This document shows, in pieces, positions 61,981 through 64,000 of a stretch of DNA of 64,000 nucleotides. The notes beneath the pieces are model-generated. The model saw only the letters and a program-made list of their open reading frames with translations, ran no database searches and was not told where the DNA came from. Both the position numbers and the translations under genes were made by a program. This stretch comes from Ricinus communis (Eukaryota; Streptophyta; Magnoliopsida; Malpighiales; Euphorbiaceae): positions 25,629,688 to 25,693,687 of the forward strand of contig NC_063264.1 of the NCBI RefSeq assembly GCF_019578655.1. The letters are read 5' to 3'. Numbering within the stretch: the stretch's first letter is position 1; each line of letters starts with the position of its first letter.

Positions 61981-63270
61981 CTGAAACATCTCAGGTTGTA
62001 AAGCTAGAGGCAGTAAAAAATGACATGGCTAATGTCAAGACTCAAACGGAGAGTCTAATGACCATGATGAGGCAAGATGCCAAAGCATTCCAAGCATGAA
62101 CTATACAACATCAAGCGACCGCGACTGCCCCAATCACATCTGTAGTACCAACCAATAACGGGACCACTGATAAGGTGGATGGTGCAGGAATAGCACCGAG
62201 GAATCATGTAGTGTTGGACTTTGGACAAACCCTACAAAAAGACAAGAATATTGGTAATCCGTATGAATTCACCGAAGTAGATGAGGAAATTCAGGTTAAA
62301 CAAACAATTATTCTAGGGGTTTTTATCTCTGAGGATTCGAAGGTCAACGAAATGGAGAAGCAGATTCAGAAGCTTTAGAGGATGCTAAGGGTAAAAGGTT
62401 GGGAGGTAATAGATGATATAGAAGAGTCGGTAGAGGTAAGAAATAAGGCAAAGAAGATAAATCTATCATATTTATCAAAGTTCGATGGCATAGATGATCC
62501 CCATGCCTTCATTAATTCTTATAGGATGGCCATATCAACTTGCTAAAACCTCACCAAGGAACAGATTGTTAAGTTCTTTGGATTATACTTTGAAGGACAT
62601 GCCAATCGTTGGTATTGGTAATTAGACGAGAAGGTCTACCATGACTAAAAAGATTTATAGGTCAGTACGAGTATAATATAGAGATAGAAGTCACTACTCG
62701 TGATTTGGAGATGATAAATCATATACTGAATGAGAGTGTCTAATTTTATGTTGAGCTTAAGGGCCAAGGCAACAAGGATGGTCACCAGGCCCTCTGAGCA
62801 GGATCAGTTACGGTATATGACCCAAGGTACACATGCCTGTATTAAGGAGAAGTTAACTCCAATCCTGCGTCAAAATTTCGAGGATTTTAAAGAGTATGCT
62901 TTAAACATAGAGGAGTTAGAGCAAAAGAAGGGAAGCTTCAAGAGAAATACTACGGATAACTCGAGGACTAAGGAGGTAAATGTGTCCTATTGGGGTAAAC
63001 CTTATAGCTCCACCACAGAGATACTCTCGATTTCCAATACCTCCCTTACAGGTCATGACCAAGTTACAACATTTTGCTGAATGAAGCTCCCCAACCAAGA
63101 CCTAGGGTCGCTCAGATGGGAGATACAATGCTATTGCATTTTGCCATTATCACCGGATGGCAAGGCATAATATTGATTATTACAAAAGTCTAAGGAATGA
63201 GATACAAAATCTAATCGACAAATGCAAGATCACAGACCCAGAAGCTAAGCGCCCTAATCCTCTGCCAAAC
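61960..63270 (+). pseudogene. Tat/Ogre-like gag relic (plus strand)
   Basis: Broken plus-strand frames: VKNDMANVKTQTESLMTMMR near 62010; ISEDSKVNEMEKQIQKL near 62330; NLSYLSKFDGIDDPHAFINS at about 62460; KEQIVKFFGLYFEGHANRWY at about 62560; FMLSLRAKATRMVTRPSEQD at 62740; NFEDFKEYALNIEELEQKK at 62875; a pseudo zinc-knuckle FCHYHRMARHNIDYY near 63140; and NEIQNLIDKCKI near 63200. The order matches Tat/Ogre gag. Stops and frameshifts are frequent and the last part meets MULE sequence at about 63270, so protease and pol are absent. Confidence 0.82.
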
Positions 63271-63994
63271 ATACTTAGCAGCTGCCTCCCTAAATTGAAA
63301 AACATTAGCAAAAATCATATCAAGTCTCCATAATGGGAATTTACAGTCATGACCATGATAAACATACCTATGCTCTTTTCTTCTAAATATGTCAACACCT
63401 TCCTCCCCTTCCTCTAAATCACTTGCATTGTTCGCTTGATCATCACCAACATGAAATTTGTCATCACCACTTATTTTACCTTTATATCTATATGAGTTTC
63501 TCTTCCAGTTTTCTTATTCCTTATCAGCCTTTACTTCACTTAAAGGTATTTCTACATGCACATCCTTTTCTTGTCTATTTTTTCTTCTCTTATACTCCTT
63601 AGCAGCCTCTCTAACAGTTAACAGCTCTTCATTTAGATCACCACCCACCACATTATTATTACCTTCATCACTATCTCCTTCTCCAATATCTTCATCATTC
63701 TTACTATCAAATTCATCTTCGCTTTCACTCTCTATCTCATCTTCTCCATTATCTATACTTGTTTGACATGCTCTTGCACTTTCTTTTCTATTAGAAGCAG
63801 TCTCTCCCAACATTGATATTTATACTAGGTAGATTTTCATCTATCACATTTGCCCTAGCACTTGTCCCACTACCATTATTACTATTATTTATTCGGCTAA
63901 TTCCAATAAGTACTACCTTACCACCCACTTGGTTCACATGGCTACTTTTAATTAAGCTAGCATCCACTTGTTCATTATATATATATAAACACAC
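63258..63994 (-). pseudogene. MuDR-like (MULE) transposase, N-terminal part
   Basis: Minus-strand frames: 63994-63791 (low-complexity Asn/Ser/Gly N-terminal part), 63813-63514 (acidic SESEDEFDSKNDEDIGEGDS, then REAAKEYKRRKN) and, after a TAA stop at about 63514, an open stretch to about 63270. That stretch contains SGDDKFHVGDDQANNAS, DIFRRKEHRYVYHG and LDMIFANVFQFREAAAKYV. The last motif matches the start of the plant MuDR domain (GMxFxNxxxFREAV). The zinc-finger and DDE catalytic domains are missing because the sequence switches to the oppositely oriented Tat gag. At least one stop and one frameshift are present. Confidence 0.68.
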
Positions 63995-64000
63995 CTACAC

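Noticed and set aside
1..64000. tRNA, rRNA, CRISPR or bacterial-type operons
   Set aside because: No cloverleaf-like, rRNA-like or spaced-repeat patterns were recognised by eye; tRNAscan-SE and Infernal were not run.
1..64000. A wholly new biological system
   Set aside because: The gene content is explained by four ordinary plant genes and decayed transposons; the unexplained parts are short, AT-rich or repetitive.

Overview
This is nuclear DNA from a eudicot plant. It is AT-rich, its genes have short exons split by GT-AG introns, and about half of the window is transposable elements. The protein sequences and the retrotransposon spectrum would suit a rosid such as a Malpighiales/Euphorbiaceae species, but that placement is only an impression. 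No bacterial, organellar or CRISPR features were seen.

Four host genes can be modelled. (1) The 3' part of a small X8/CBM43 cell-wall protein gene (367-758, +; the signal-peptide exon lies left of the window). (2) A complete six-exon plastid-type solanesyl diphosphate synthase (19769-24403, +; 420 aa) that makes the plastoquinone side chain. (3) A five-exon chalcone-isomerase-fold fatty-acid-binding protein of the FAP3 type (38604-48004, +; 286 aa), whose second intron carries a 5.4 kb copia retrotransposon. (4) A five-exon short receptor-like kinase (48292-50254, -; 354 aa) lying tail-to-tail with FAP3, 287 bp away. From memory, SPS, X8 and this kinase are neighbours in Arabidopsis (At1g78510, At1g78520, At1g78530), so the window looks like an old conserved gene block stretched by transposons.

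Layout: 0.37-0.76 kb X8 gene; 2.7-7.6 kb a decayed DUF1985-like transposon gene on + with a duplicated exon cassette, abutting a truncated hAT transposase on -; 7.6-10.3 kb solo LTR no. 1 with a perfect 5-bp target duplication; 10.3-13.5 kb repeat-rich remnants ending in a gypsy 3' end; 13.5-17.2 kb a minus-strand Tat/Ogre-like gypsy relic; 17.6-18.4 kb a dispersed repeat; 19.8-24.4 kb SPS; 25.7-38.06 kb a nested retrotransposon stack (gypsy-type element with LTRs, PBS, PPT and gag relic; inside it a probable SIRE-type LTR split by solo LTR no. 2; its 3' LTR cut by a minus-strand copia relic); 38.6-48.0 kb FAP3 with its intronic copia; 48.3-50.3 kb kinase; 50.3-57 kb AT-rich intergenic DNA with small duplications and a hairpin; about 57.5-63.3 kb a plus-strand Tat/Ogre-like element with PBS and decayed gag; 63.3-64.0 kb the N-terminal part of a minus-strand MuDR-like (MULE) transposase gene.

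All transposon genes seen are broken by stops or frameshifts. I found no convincing undescribed biological system. The most interesting structures are the nested insertions with readable target duplications, a 262-bp tandem triplication inside a copia integrase, the repeated exon cassette in the DUF1985-like element, and the tandem splice acceptors in FAP3.
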